A stretch of DNA of 64,000 nucleotides, taken from NCBI GenBank assembly GCA_963841705.1, contig CAWJDY010000079.1, forward strand, positions 1 to 64,000, in the 5' to 3' direction. The DNA comes from VAZQ01 sp963841705 (GTDB lineage: Bacteria; Pseudomonadota; Alphaproteobacteria; Rhizobiales; Xanthobacteraceae). A model generated the notes under the pieces. That model did not search any database. It saw only the letters and a list, made by a program, of their open reading frames with translations, and was not told the DNA's origin. Of the stretch, positions 16,152-25,600 are shown one piece after another; within the stretch, counting starts at the first letter, position 1, and every line of letters starts with the position of its first letter. Position numbers and translations under genes: made by a program.

Positions 16152-17180
16152 ATGCAGAATATCGTAAATCGTCGCTGGTTCCTCAAACAGTATCCTGAGG
16201 GTATGCCAACGCTAGATAATTGGACCATGGATGAGCAGCGAGTGCCCGATCCCGGCCCTGGCCAAATCCTCGTCAAAGCGAAGTGGCTGTCTGTTGATCC
16301 TTACATGCGGGGCCGCATGAGCCCGGCAACCAACTATACGAAAGGTGTTGAAATCGGCGAATTAATGCAGGGCGGCGGCGTTGGCGAAGTCGTCGCGTCC
16401 AATCACCCGAAGTGGAAAGCAGGAGACATTGCCGAGTCCATGAGCTTCGGCTGGCAGGAATGGTCAGTGTTAACACCTGACGTGTCTGGGCCTGCTGGCG
16501 TGAACAGAATCGATCCCAACCTCGCGCCGATTGAAAGCTCGCTATCTTGGCTCGGCATGCCCGGGATTACGGCTTACTTCGGCCTCCTTGAACTCGGCCG
16601 CCCCCGGCCCGGTGATACAGTTGTGGTTTCCGCCGCATCAGGAGCAGTTGGCCAACTGGTGGGGCAGATTGCCAAGTTAGCTGGCTGTCGGGCGGTGGCA
16701 ATTGCCGGAAACGATGACAAACTCAAATGGTGCCAGGAACTTGGGTTCGACGTTGGGATCAATTACAAGAAAGCTACTGATCTGACGCAGGCGGTCAAAG
16801 AGGCATCCTGCGGCGGCGTGGATGTTTTCTTCGACAACACCGCTGGCGCCATCCATGACGCGGTCATGAAAAACCTCAGGACGGGCGCTCGCGTTGTGAT
16901 TTGCGGTCGCGTTGCTCTTGCTGGGCAGTTCGGTAAGCCTGACATTGGTGAGCGGTTCATGGGTCAGCTCATCGTCACACGGGCCAGCATCCATGGATTT
17001 CTGGCATTCGACTGGTGGCACAGACGGGAGGAAGCCCTGCAGCGGCTTTCCGAATGGCAACGCGCGGGAAAAATTCGGTTCAAGGAAGATGTGCTGGACG
17101 GCATCGAGCGCATGCCCGAAGCATTCCTTCGGCTGCTGAGCGGCAAGAACTTTGGGAAGCAGATCATTAAAATCGTATAG
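16152..17180 (+). CDS. MDR family NADP-dependent oxidoreductase
   Basis: 342 residues of the zinc-free medium-chain reductase group that includes CurA and prostaglandin/2-alkenal reductases. Features: LSVDPYMRGRMS near the N-terminus, the Rossmann loop AASGAVGQLVGQIAK, and a conserved end GKNFGKQIIKIV. It likely reduces the double bond of an enone or enal with NADPH. GAAGGCGAG precedes ATG 16152. Stand-alone gene beside mobile debris. Confidence 0.88.
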   Translation: MQNIVNRRWFLKQYPEGMPTLDNWTMDEQRVPDPGPGQILVKAKWLSVDPYMRGRMSPATNYTKGVEIGELMQGGGVGEVVASNHPKWKAGDIAESMSFGWQEWSVLTPDVSGPAGVNRIDPNLAPIESSLSWLGMPGITAYFGLLELGRPRPGDTVVVSAASGAVGQLVGQIAKLAGCRAVAIAGNDDKLKWCQELGFDVGINYKKATDLTQAVKEASCGGVDVFFDNTAGAIHDAVMKNLRTGARVVICGRVALAGQFGKPDIGERFMGQLIVTRASIHGFLAFDWWHRREEALQRLSEWQRAGKIRFKEDVLDGIERMPEAFLRLLSGKNFGKQIIKIV

Positions 17181-17420
17181 GTTGCGAACTGCCGAGTCGA
17201 TCGAACGTTCCAAGGCAGTGGTACGAAACCGGGTGGTGAGACTCGAACTCGGAAATGTCGAATTCTCTGGTGGGCAGTTTTAGACGAGGCAGTGGCATAG
17301 CCCCGGCTAGCCCTACAGCTCAAACGCGAAGGGTCTCTGTGGTCGGGTTTGCGTCCTAACCGACTGCAATTATTGCGGTTCGCAGCCACAGCTGTTTGGT
17401 CTCAATGATGCTGAGGGCAT

Positions 17421-17630
17421 TTGCCGCCGAAGTGTAGTGAACGAATCGTCCATTCCGCTCCAGCAGAGCCACTCACCACAAGACTGGCGGACGCACCAAG
17501 AACACGCCGAACAGCAGCGGACAGAGCCGGCCGCTCGCCCCGGCGCCAGCTCAAACCCGGCATGGTGCTCGTTCGCGACTATCACGGCCAGCGCCACACC
17601 GTCACCGTCGCCCCCGATGGATTTGACTGA
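17421..17630 (+). pseudogene. DUF2924 remnant
   Basis: The end of this frame, RRQLKPGMVLVRDYHGQRHT followed by VTVAPDGFD, matches the middle of DUF2924 proteins, which in Bradyrhizobium-like genomes usually sit beside a serine recombinase gene. The rest is missing or out of frame. It fits the recombinase debris 1.5 kb upstream as part of the same lost element. Confidence 0.55.
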
Positions 17631-17671
17631 CAGTGCGCCTGACCCGGTGACGACGTTTCCGTAGCGGACCT

Positions 17672-18664
17672 TCAGACAGTCACCACGATCTTCCCGAACT
17701 GGCCGCTCTGCTCGAGATAGCGGTGCGCATCCGCCATCTCGTCGAAGGTGAAGGTACGGTCAATCACGGGCTTGAGCGCCCCGGTCTCCAGACCCTTCGT
17801 GACGAACTCGATTGCGGCCTTGCGACGGGTCTCGTTCCCACTTGTGAGCCAGATGTTGTGCGCCTTGACGGTTGGCACCTTGGCGATCATTTCGAGCACC
17901 GGCAGCGGGGTGACACCCGTGCCGAGCAGGCCGTAGATGTAGATGATGCCACCGAAGGCCAGCGCCGAGACGAGTTTGGGAAAACTCGGGCCGCCGACGG
18001 GATCGAACGCGACGCGCGCGCCCTGGCCGTTGGTGATCCGCATCACCTCCCCGACCAGGTCGACTTCTTCCGTGGCGATGACATGCACTGCGCCGGCGTC
18101 GAGGAGTTGCTGCTTCTTCGTCGAGGTGCGCGTCAGCGCGATAGTCGTCGCACCGGCGTAGTTGGCGATCTGGATCGCGGCCAGGCCAACGCTGCTGGAC
18201 GCCCCCGGAATAAGGACGAAATCCCCCTTGGTGACCTTCGCATCCTCGATGAGGGCACCGTAGGCAGTCACGAACATCATCCAAATCGAGGCGGCCTCGG
18301 TGAACGAAAGCGCCTTTGGCTGCCTGACGACGGCATGGTCCGGAACGAGGATGACCTCGCCATACGTCGCGTAGTCGTTCAACGAGAAGGAGGGGATGAC
18401 GTTAACGTCGTCACCGACCGCGAAGCCGCTCACGTCCTTGCCTACAGCATCGACGCTGCCCGCAGCCTCGTAGCCGAGACCTGCCGGAAACTTCTTGACG
18501 GGCTCGGTGTAGTCGTCGACCCGCCACATGGCTTCGGCGCGGTTGATGCCGATCGCCTTGACCTTGATGCGAACCTCGTTCGGACCTGGGGCCGGAACCT
18601 GGACCTCGACGAACTCGAGAACCTCCGGTCCTCCAGCCTTTGCGAATTTGATCGTGCGTGACAT
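17672..18664 (-). CDS. Quinone oxidoreductase-like MDR protein
   Basis: 330 residues, zinc-independent medium-chain dehydrogenase/reductase. GroES-like N-terminal half (GPNEVRIKVKAIGINRAEAM, LGYEAAGSVDAVG), cofactor loop IPGASSSVGLAAIQIANYAG, and a typical end FDEMADAHRYLEQSGQFGKI. Probably NADPH-dependent, acting on quinones or conjugated carbonyls. ATG 18664; stand-alone gene. Confidence 0.9.
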   Translation of the reverse strand: MSRTIKFAKAGGPEVLEFVEVQVPAPGPNEVRIKVKAIGINRAEAMWRVDDYTEPVKKFPAGLGYEAAGSVDAVGKDVSGFAVGDDVNVIPSFSLNDYATYGEVILVPDHAVVRQPKALSFTEAASIWMMFVTAYGALIEDAKVTKGDFVLIPGASSSVGLAAIQIANYAGATTIALTRTSTKKQQLLDAGAVHVIATEEVDLVGEVMRITNGQGARVAFDPVGGPSFPKLVSALAFGGIIYIYGLLGTGVTPLPVLEMIAKVPTVKAHNIWLTSGNETRRKAAIEFVTKGLETGALKPVIDRTFTFDEMADAHRYLEQSGQFGKIVVTV

Positions 18665-19319
18665 GGCGGTCTCCGTTAAGTCGGACCGGGATCGAGGGAT
18701 TCAGGGTGTGCTGAAGTTGCAGGATTTTTTTGGCTCCAGCCCGCTACGCGGCGGCAGATTCTAAGGCCGGAAAATCGATTGAGCCATGCTCGTCGCGTCC
18801 CCAGAAGGCGTCGCGGACGTAAGGGGCGAGTGGCAGCTTAACACAGGCGGCTGTCGCTTTGGATAGCCTGAGGAAGTTAAAGCCATCAATTGGCTATCGC
18901 TTATTGCCGACGATCACGAAAATTAGGTCCTTTCGCCACGTTTCGCGCCGGCGCGGCGTAGGGCCTGACGGCGGCTCTCCCATGGCTCACGCGGAGATCC
19001 CGGCGATCAAGCTCCAACAGGTCGAAAGCGTACACGAACCCGTCTCGAGACCGCTATCGGCGGTCACCCCCGCAGCCTGCATCCGTGAAACGATTGGGCG
19101 TTACTCGTTGCGGTGCCTTCGATCGGCTTTTCGTGGAAAATCAAACTCGCTGAACACATCAAAGTCCGATTTCGCGATTATGGGCGAAGAGGGCCGACGC
19201 TTACGCGCGCATGATGAGCGCCAACGCACAGTTCCGCGTCGTTCTGACGATTTGAAGTTGGCGAACAACACAATTCAGACGTAACCCGGCGAGGCGCATC
19301 CAACGGTGGAGGGTTTCCT
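18665..19319. other. Gene-free stretch
   Basis: No convincing gene. On the minus strand about 18760-18850 there is a short frame (VKLPLAPYVRDAFWGRDEHG) ending in a stop that could be a C-terminal remnant of an unknown gene. Nothing else stands out. Confidence 0.3.
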
Positions 19320-19916
19320 ATGCGACCTGACATTGTTCCCGGGGCTGTCTTCCCCGACTATGAGCTTTCCGACCAGACCACGAAACGGCGGAAGCTCTCC
19401 GAACTGCAAGGACAACATCCCATGGTGCTCGTCCTCAGCCGCGGCGCTTTCTGCCCCAAGGACCGCAGACAGGCTGAAGGGCTTCTTGAACTCCATCGTG
19501 AGATGGAGGTTGGCTATTGCCGGCTTGTCACGATCAGTACCGACAACATCACTGAGACGAATGAATATCGCAGCGGTGTCGGCGCTCACTGGCCCTTCCT
19601 CTCCGACACGAGGCGTATCGTCCAAAAAGATCTCGACATCGCCGAGTATACGGATCCGGTCCACAATCCGATGATCCCTCATGTGATTGTCCTCGAGCCT
19701 GATCTCGTCATCTATAAGATCTACAACGGCTACTGGTACTTCGGCCGGCCCACTATGGAAGATCTCCGCCAGGACCTTCGTGCCGTTACCAAGAAATGCC
19801 GGCCAGACTGGGACATCACAACGCCCGAACTCAAGGCCGCGTGGCAGCAAGGCCGCAAGGAACTCTTCTATCCTTACGGGAAAACGTACGTCCAAACTCT
19901 CGGCGAGCAGGATTAG
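19320..19916 (+). CDS. Peroxiredoxin-like (AhpC/TSA-type) protein
   Basis: 198 residues with thioredoxin-fold start VPGAVFPDYELSDQ and active-site-like LSRGAFCPKDRRQ, where Cys would be the peroxidatic residue in place of the usual TxxC. An Asp/His-containing middle (HNPMIPHVIVLEPDLVIYKI) follows. Likely reduces peroxides or acts as a redox protein. GTGGAGG lies about 10 bases before the ATG. Confidence 0.8.
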   Translation: MRPDIVPGAVFPDYELSDQTTKRRKLSELQGQHPMVLVLSRGAFCPKDRRQAEGLLELHREMEVGYCRLVTISTDNITETNEYRSGVGAHWPFLSDTRRIVQKDLDIAEYTDPVHNPMIPHVIVLEPDLVIYKIYNGYWYFGRPTMEDLRQDLRAVTKKCRPDWDITTPELKAAWQQGRKELFYPYGKTYVQTLGEQD

Positions 19917-20188
19917 CGTGAACTCAAGGCACCTAGGCGGGCCGCGAGGGCTTTTTGTTCCTGATAAATCGCTGTGGAATGGCGATCGCGTTAGAGCAGA
20001 AAATGGGAAGTGCAAGCGCGCAGTTATATTGACGTGACGTAAGCTTCGTAGGTGGTGGCATCCATCAGCGCGTCTATCTCTGCGCGACGCCTCAGGATCG
20101 TCTCAGGGCCGGGGCGGATGCGGTGGAAGCCGTCTTGAGGCCATTGTTGCAGTGGCTGTAGTCGTCCGGGACCCACGCACAGAGACCC

Positions 20189-20235
20189 GACTCCGTGGCT
20201 GGGGCGGGAGGACTCGAACTCCCGCATTCCGCATC
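20189..20235 (-). repeat. tRNA-3'-end-like repeat, copy 1
   Basis: Minus-strand text GAGTTCGAGTCCTCCCGCCC followed by CAGCCA looks like a T-arm plus acceptor end (CGCCCCAGCCA is the 3' end of tRNA-Gln). No matching 5' tRNA half is seen. An inverted partner lies at 20341-20387; the two agree over about 45 bases, including sequence beyond the CCA. Confidence 0.5.
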
Positions 20236-20340
20236 ACTCGGAGCTGTCTAGCCCGAACTTTGCCATATGATTGGGGCGGATCTCATGGCCCCGGTTAAGC
20301 TCCTGGGCTCTTCTGCGGGAGCGCTCGGGTTCGATGACGA

Positions 20341-20387
20341 TCATTCGGAATGCAAAGTTTCAAATCCTCCCGCCCCAGCCATGCAGT
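20341..20387 (+). repeat. tRNA-3'-end-like repeat, copy 2 (inverted)
   Basis: TTCAAATCCTCCCGCCCCAG, then CCA, with flanks CGGAATGC upstream and GCAGTCG downstream that match copy 1. A TTGGGGCGG at 20273 could pair with the end, but the intervening 100 bases do not fold as a normal tRNA. Possibly an attachment-site relic. Confidence 0.45.
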
Positions 20388-20476
20388 CGTATCTCTGTAG
20401 GCCATGTGCGGATCGGAATACTGCCCTAACACCCTCGAGAAAAGCTGAACGAGCTGCGGAGCTGGGGAGGCGCCTT

Positions 20477-20686
20477 GTGGCTGCTTTCAAGGAGCGGCTC
20501 ATTGAGGAGCAGCTTATCGCCACCGGATATTCGAACTTGGCGATCGAACGGGTGAGGATTCCCGGAGAGCGCTGGCGCGATCTTTGGCCAGGTGCGGCAA
20601 TTGCCCGCACGGGTCAGGGAGAGTCGATCCTCGCGATCGCTTTAACCAGTTTTGCAACGTCCGAGTCGGGTGGAGGTACAAAATAG
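20477..20686 (+). CDS. Possible small hypothetical protein
   Basis: GTG 20477 is preceded by GGGGAGG at a good distance and opens a 69-residue helical frame (FKERLIEEQLIATGYSNLAI). Its end overlaps the convergent frame 20614-20946 by about 70 bases, so only one of the two may be real. No family recognised. Confidence 0.3.
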   Translation: MAAFKERLIEEQLIATGYSNLAIERVRIPGERWRDLWPGAAIARTGQGESILAIALTSFATSESGGGTK

Positions 20687-20946
20687 TCGAAGTCACCGGG
20701 CAAAGAGCCACCGGGTTGTGCGCCGTAGACGGCGATCTCGCTGGCAGTAGCGGATTCGGCATCCGTGATGAAGTTATATCCGGCGTAGCTCGCTTTCGCC
20801 CAGAAGTTGCGCAGGGTCACAGGTCGAAGTCCCTGTCCCAAGAGCCAGCATTGCCCGTCTCTTAGAATCAGACAATGGGTGAACAAGTCATCATCGCCAC
20901 GATAAAAATTTCCATACCGTGCGATCACGTCTCCTTTGCTTTTCAT
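20614..20946 (-). CDS. Hypothetical protein
   Basis: 110 residues. ATG 20946 has GGGAGAAAGG just upstream. The composition looks protein-like (RYGNFYRGDDDLFTHCLILR, WAKASYAGYNFITDAESATA) and ends with an acidic/Pro segment. No signal peptide or TM segment. Family not recognised. Confidence 0.5.
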   Translation of the reverse strand: MKSKGDVIARYGNFYRGDDDLFTHCLILRDGQCWLLGQGLRPVTLRNFWAKASYAGYNFITDAESATASEIAVYGAQPGGSLPGDFDYFVPPPDSDVAKLVKAIARIDSP

Positions 20947-21062
20947 GGCCTTTCTCCCGCGCGTGGTGCGTTGGTCGTAGCTGAGAAAGTGTCCAAGAAT
21001 TGCACATTGGGCGACGGTGACGCCAGCCTATATCTCGGCATCCAGGCTCTGCGGCCATGCGG

Positions 21063-21635
21063 TCACGGGTTACCAAACCTCTTCTGATAAGCCTTTTTCC
21101 AGTCTGCTCTGATTTCCTCCTGCGCATCCTTCAGTCCGGTCTCACCCTTGCACACCTCACTGTGCAGCCGATCCTCGAGCTTGTCCTTGACAAGAGCGTT
21201 CCAAGGCTTCGTCAGGTAGCTCTGCGGCCAGAGGTTCTCCTCATCATTGGATCCGCCAAGCTCGAGCGGGATAAAATGATCAACCTCGCAAGGGCATGGG
21301 TCCTTGCTCGGTTGCATTCCGTACGACGCGAAAACCTTGTCCTTCAACTCCTCGCTCACGTCACGCACTGACGTAGTCGTGAAGTCCTTGGCACAGAGAA
21401 TCTCTTTGGTCAGCCTGGGGTCAACCTTGCCAGGAGTTTTCGTGGGATCGGGAAAGTCTTCGGCCCAGGCAACGACCGTGGTTAAAAACACGATGGCGCA
21501 TACCAACAAACCATTATGCCGTTGATAGAAGGCGGCTCGTCTAAGGCTCGCCCCCTTGACTATCACCGGAGCCACCACGTCCCGGCAACAATTCGTGCTT
21601 CTAGGCCAAGCCATACACGTCGAGACGCCCATCAT
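21063..21635 (-). CDS. Secreted HNH-nuclease-like protein
   Basis: The C-terminal half carries an HNH-like core: CPCEVDHFIPLELGGSNDEE, then NLWPQS and PWNALVKDKLEDRLHSEVC. This ββα-metal layout (D-H ... N ... H) is typical of HNH nucleases. A hydrophobic export segment, LLVCAIVFLTTVVAWA, precedes the mature part. The ATG at 21635 overlaps the upstream gene; TTG 21509 or 21506 would place the signal peptide at the N-terminus and may be the true start. Possibly a periplasmic or secreted nuclease; activity unproven. Confidence 0.65.
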   Translation of the reverse strand: MMGVSTCMAWPRSTNCCRDVVAPVIVKGASLRRAAFYQRHNGLLVCAIVFLTTVVAWAEDFPDPTKTPGKVDPRLTKEILCAKDFTTTSVRDVSEELKDKVFASYGMQPSKDPCPCEVDHFIPLELGGSNDEENLWPQSYLTKPWNALVKDKLEDRLHSEVCKGETGLKDAQEEIRADWKKAYQKRFGNP

Positions 21636-23475
21636 AAGTAGGTCGATAGATACGGCCTTTCCAAACGATCGGGCGGTTAAACTTTGGATGGGTGAAGCCG
21701 TGTTCCGGCCCCCATTGTTCGCTGTCCCAAAGCACCTGTAATCGTTTGGATCCGTCGGAATTCACGGCGAAAGTCTGTGCATCGTAGACTAGAAGCCGAC
21801 CGGCACTCAACCCCATATTGCTGTCCTTGTATGGAATCATGGCGACGATAATGCCGTCAGCACCATGATTTGCTGCCAAAGTCACGCTCCAGCCCGGCAT
21901 GCCTCCAGGCGGTCTAGGGGCCTGCGCCGACGCGATTTCATCAGAGCCTGCCTGGTACGTTGAAGTGCCATCGGCTGCGACTGTCCAAGCCCGTAAAGCA
22001 CTATTTTCGCCACCGGCGAAATGCATGAGCCCATGTACGGCCGAACGCCAAAGCAAAGGCGTCCCGTGCAAATGCCGGGTAGCGCCACCCGGCAATTTAT
22101 TGAGCGCAGTCGGGGACTGGGGCGCGGGCTGCATGGACGCGTCGTAGTACGTGTAGAGAATCGGCGGGGCGCGCAATTTCGCATAGTTTGCCGCGGCAGC
22201 ACCCGGAGCGAGGTCGCCAGGCTGAGTATTGCCCAACGCCGCAGCGTTCACGGTATAGAGGATGCCGTCCTTCCCAGCGGCCAGGACGGATCCGGCTGCC
22301 TGGGCATAGACCGGGCCGCCCGAACCAAAATCTTGATCATCCCAGACGGAGCCCATCATCGCGTCGATGTGGCTGTCGATGAATGCGGCAATCTGCGGAT
22401 CCGGTACGTCGCTACCCGTGAAGACATTGTCGAAGTCCATCGCGGCAAGGTGGGTCGATGATCTCCCTCTTGCCCTCGCGAGCCGCTTCGCATGCCCGAG
22501 GACCCTCGGTTTATGTACGTTCGACGGCAGGGCTGCGACTTCGTCATCCATCTCGGCGGCGGAACCGCTACGCTGGGCATCGCTCCAAGGCGTCCACCAG
22601 GAGCCCACAACAAGGGCTGCTGCCGCGCCGGTACGCAATGTCAGTTTGACGATCAATTCGCCGTAGTCGCCTTTGTCGGGCTGGAACGCTCCATTGCCGG
22701 TAACGACGAAGATCGAGCCGTCCGCGGCGACGGCAGGACCGGCTCCGCTGTGCCAAATTCCGCCGCCCGATCCGGTCACGGTGGAGCACCAGCTTGCGGC
22801 AATGCGCCATGCTGCCACATCGACGGCTATCAGCCAGCCCCGCGCCGTCGAAGCGCTCTCGGCAATGGTTCCAAATGGAATGAGGACATGGCCCTGGGAC
22901 AGTGTCAAAGCGGCACGCTGTTTGCGCTGAGCCGACGCGAATTTCTGCTGAGGCAAGTCCGGGGGCGCATAAACCGCCCCCTCGAGATTCAGGAGCGGAC
23001 AGGCAAGCGAACCGTCCGAGATCCGCAACGCTGCGAGGAAATGCTTGGCGCTCGCGGCCGTTCCGTCCGAGCTGATCCAGGCGCACGCATACAGAATGCC
23101 TGCCGCCTCGTCGATGACAGGTGTCGACAAGATGCCCCAGGCGACGTTCACCAGCCAGGCGTCGATCTGTCTTGTGCCGACAATCGGCCGGCCCAGATTT
23201 GTCTTCCATAATTCGTTGCCGGTCTGCGCGTCGAAAGCGTAGACGGTGTTCCCCATACCTGCCTGGTAGATGACGTCGTGCGTCTCGCCGTTGCTCAAGC
23301 GGACATTACCGACCGCAAGCGGCTGTGCCTCCAGCCTGGGATCGTCGGGGATCGACATGCTGAACAATTTGGCAATGCCGCGCGCGCGCACCGAGCTGGC
23401 CGAGAGCGTGACTTCCTCATCGTTCGCGCCGGTGCGGTAAAAATCGTAGCTACGAGTGACAACTGAGGCGGTCAT
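21601..23475 (-). CDS. PQQ-type beta-propeller protein
   Basis: About 624 residues from ATG 23475 (an in-frame TTG lies at 23502). Repeated blade motifs are visible: VYAFDAQTGNELWKTNLG, IFVVTGNGAFQPDKGDYGEL, GRLLVYDAQTF, GRIYRPTYDGRLDVYGLA. These resemble PQQ-dependent dehydrogenase propellers, but I see no clear cofactor-binding Cys-Cys pair and no signal peptide. It may be a structural or binding propeller rather than an enzyme. Downstream gene encodes the HNH-like protein. Confidence 0.75.
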   Translation of the reverse strand: MTASVVTRSYDFYRTGANDEEVTLSASSVRARGIAKLFSMSIPDDPRLEAQPLAVGNVRLSNGETHDVIYQAGMGNTVYAFDAQTGNELWKTNLGRPIVGTRQIDAWLVNVAWGILSTPVIDEAAGILYACAWISSDGTAASAKHFLAALRISDGSLACPLLNLEGAVYAPPDLPQQKFASAQRKQRAALTLSQGHVLIPFGTIAESASTARGWLIAVDVAAWRIAASWCSTVTGSGGGIWHSGAGPAVAADGSIFVVTGNGAFQPDKGDYGELIVKLTLRTGAAAALVVGSWWTPWSDAQRSGSAAEMDDEVAALPSNVHKPRVLGHAKRLARARGRSSTHLAAMDFDNVFTGSDVPDPQIAAFIDSHIDAMMGSVWDDQDFGSGGPVYAQAAGSVLAAGKDGILYTVNAAALGNTQPGDLAPGAAAANYAKLRAPPILYTYYDASMQPAPQSPTALNKLPGGATRHLHGTPLLWRSAVHGLMHFAGGENSALRAWTVAADGTSTYQAGSDEIASAQAPRPPGGMPGWSVTLAANHGADGIIVAMIPYKDSNMGLSAGRLLVYDAQTFAVNSDGSKRLQVLWDSEQWGPEHGFTHPKFNRPIVWKGRIYRPTYDGRLDVYGLA

Positions 23476-23591
23476 CGTCGGGCCTATGGCTGCCAGAAGC
23501 AATCCTATTCGTGGCTGGCCTCATTTGTTAGCAACAGGCTACAGCGGGATGAGTTTATCTTCAAATCGTTATCCGCTGTAGCTCCTTGTTT

Positions 23592-23665
23592 GAGCATGTC
23601 CTTTCGCAAAACCGGTTCCCACCCCTCGGGTCAAGCCCGAGGGCAGGCTTTTGCGCGACATGCTC
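23592..23665. repeat. Dispersed palindromic repeat
   Basis: GAGCATGTC...CGCAAAA and its inverted TTTTGCGCGACATGCTC flank an inner hairpin (CCTCGGG-TCAAG-CCCGAGG). This GAGCATG...CATGCTC form is widespread between rhizobial genes. Lies between the propeller and protease genes and may end transcription of the protease side. Confidence 0.65.
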
Positions 23666-23690
23666 TAACGGAGCGGTATCGGCACGGGGA

Positions 23691-25430
23691 TCAAGCTGCG
23701 CGTTTACGAGACTTCCTGGTTGGCATCGCCGCAGCAGCAATCGATGCCGCCTCTACCAGCTTCGCAATCAGATCCTTGGTGCTGGGCACCCCAATGCCGG
23801 TCACCATGTCGTAGCCAGGTCCGGCGTGATAGGCCCCGTTGCTCCCGTCGACGATATCCCGGAAGCACCGGGTACCCATGAGCGGGTAGATCATTGGATT
23901 GAGAAACGGCAAGGCAGACTTGCCGGCGTTCTGCCGAGCTTCGTTGAGCAGGGCGCACAGCCCGGCCCAAGTCGGCGCGCTCCAACTGGTTCCACCGATC
24001 TGAATGGGCTTTCCATTGAACACAAGGAAAGCGCCGTCATTGGGATCGGCCGCAAGACTGACGTCCGGGACGAGACGATCGTTGCCCGCCGGCATCCCAG
24101 GTCCGCTCTGCCATGGCGGTCGAGGGAACAGGATGCTCCTGCCGCCGCCCCCACTTGCCCAACCACGCTCGGCCTGTACCTGCCCGTTCGATTTGAGCGT
24201 CAAGGTCGTACCGCCTACCCCGACGACGCACGGATCCGACAACTCATATTCTGCCTGCAGGGGCCCTGTCGGACTGTGCCCTGTAGTATCCGGATTCGAT
24301 CCTGCATCTCCGCTGGAAACGAAGATGTTTACCCCGGCGGCGGCCAAACGCAGAAATCGCTGATGCTGTGTCGCGACTTCCGCCTTGGCCATGTAGGTTT
24401 CGCCGAGGCCCAGGCTGATGGACAATTGCCGCATGCCGGGCTGGCTCGGCAGGTCGGCAATAATACGATCGAGAGCGCGGTCGAGATCCACGAATTGCAA
24501 GGACCCGCTGGCGTAAATCCTGACGGTCGCGTCCGGCGCAATTCCGCTTGCCCATGAAGCGTCAAGTGTCTCTTCTCCTTCCGTCGGCGGAAGCGCCCCA
24601 CCTTTCACATTGATCTTCACGATCCGGTTCAAGGAGGTGGACAGATTGTTCCACTTCCAAAACGATTGTAAGTCGGTATCGGCAGGCACGGTGTCGATCA
24701 GAATTGCGATCGTCTGGCCCTTGCCGGTCACCGGGAGACCGTCGGCGTTATAGGCCTTGAGCACCTCGCTCACGAGATAAGGTGGCGCGTTTTTGATATT
24801 GGGGGAGGGCGCAGGACGGCCCTTTCCAGCTCCTTTCGTCCTTGCCGTCTTCGCTGCCTCCGTTTGCGTCTTTTTACCCCTGACGCGGGTCGCATTCAAA
24901 GCAGCGCGGTTACCGTTTTTGGGGACACATGTCCTGCTGTGCTTGTGCGCCCGTCGAAAAGGCTGCAGCCCGATGATGGCGCTTACGTTGTTGCCGACAT
25001 CCGAGGGCAGGCTGGGTGCATTTTGCGCAGCCGTGAACGTCAAACCGTCCTTGGTGACGCGGACCATGTTCACGGCGAGGCTCTTCTCGATTGTATCGAT
25101 GGTGCCCTCCGCGTACACCCCGGTGCCGTCGGAGGTCACCTGGACGATCTTGTAGCCTTGCTTCTTCAGCCAAGAAACGAGCGCGTTCAGGTCATTCTGA
25201 TCGGACCTGTAACTCTCCCGCAATTCCTCGGGCGGGATGATTTCGCCCTTAGCCACTCGGGCCTCCAAATCGGCTTGAGCGCTTGCAGAGATACCAACTG
25301 AAAAAAGCAAGGTCATCTTTTCGTTGCGATCCGTGGGCTTCTCTGCGTAAATCATCAGGCCATGTGGGGTGAGGCCCGGCTGATCGGGCAACGGCGTAAC
25401 GCTGTCCGCGAAAACCTTTCTATCGGTCAT
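23691..25430 (-). CDS. S53 family peptidase (sedolisin/pro-kumamolisin)
   Basis: A serine-carboxyl protease active at low pH. Catalytic elements: EGEETLDASWA (Glu and Asp), oxyanion Asp in FVSSGDAGSNPD, and nucleophile Ser in GGTSWSAPTWAG; C-terminal Ca-binding-like segment FRDIVDGSNGAYHAGPGYDM. An N-terminal pro-domain (about 1-190) precedes a basic linker. GGAGGAAACGTC precedes ATG 25430, so I chose MTDRKVFADS over the longer frame. 579 residues. No classical signal peptide, as in many kumamolisin-type enzymes. Confidence 0.92.
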   Translation of the reverse strand: MTDRKVFADSVTPLPDQPGLTPHGLMIYAEKPTDRNEKMTLLFSVGISASAQADLEARVAKGEIIPPEELRESYRSDQNDLNALVSWLKKQGYKIVQVTSDGTGVYAEGTIDTIEKSLAVNMVRVTKDGLTFTAAQNAPSLPSDVGNNVSAIIGLQPFRRAHKHSRTCVPKNGNRAALNATRVRGKKTQTEAAKTARTKGAGKGRPAPSPNIKNAPPYLVSEVLKAYNADGLPVTGKGQTIAILIDTVPADTDLQSFWKWNNLSTSLNRIVKINVKGGALPPTEGEETLDASWASGIAPDATVRIYASGSLQFVDLDRALDRIIADLPSQPGMRQLSISLGLGETYMAKAEVATQHQRFLRLAAAGVNIFVSSGDAGSNPDTTGHSPTGPLQAEYELSDPCVVGVGGTTLTLKSNGQVQAERGWASGGGGRSILFPRPPWQSGPGMPAGNDRLVPDVSLAADPNDGAFLVFNGKPIQIGGTSWSAPTWAGLCALLNEARQNAGKSALPFLNPMIYPLMGTRCFRDIVDGSNGAYHAGPGYDMVTGIGVPSTKDLIAKLVEAASIAAAAMPTRKSRKRAA

Positions 25431-25600
25431 GACGTTTCCTCCATCTGTTGTTGCTGCGAAGATCATCGCGCGCAACGATCCACATCGCAAAGGGCGTATC
25501 GGAACATCCTTGGACAGATCGAATGGACAAATTGAATTGTTCTGTTTTAAAGTACTGTCATTAGCAGAAACAGCATACACCCGAATAGTTCAGTGGTTCA

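Noticed and set aside
17215..17290. tRNA-like text (GAGTTCGAGTCTCACC on the minus strand)
   Set aside because: The T-stem does not pair well and no anticodon arm or acceptor 5' half is found.
20273..20383. Complete tRNA from TTGGGGCGG to CCAGCCA
   Set aside because: About 110 bases with no cloverleaf fold; treated as a 3'-end-like repeat only.
22492..23211. 239-codon plus-strand frame
   Set aside because: Shadow of the PQQ-type propeller gene on the minus strand.
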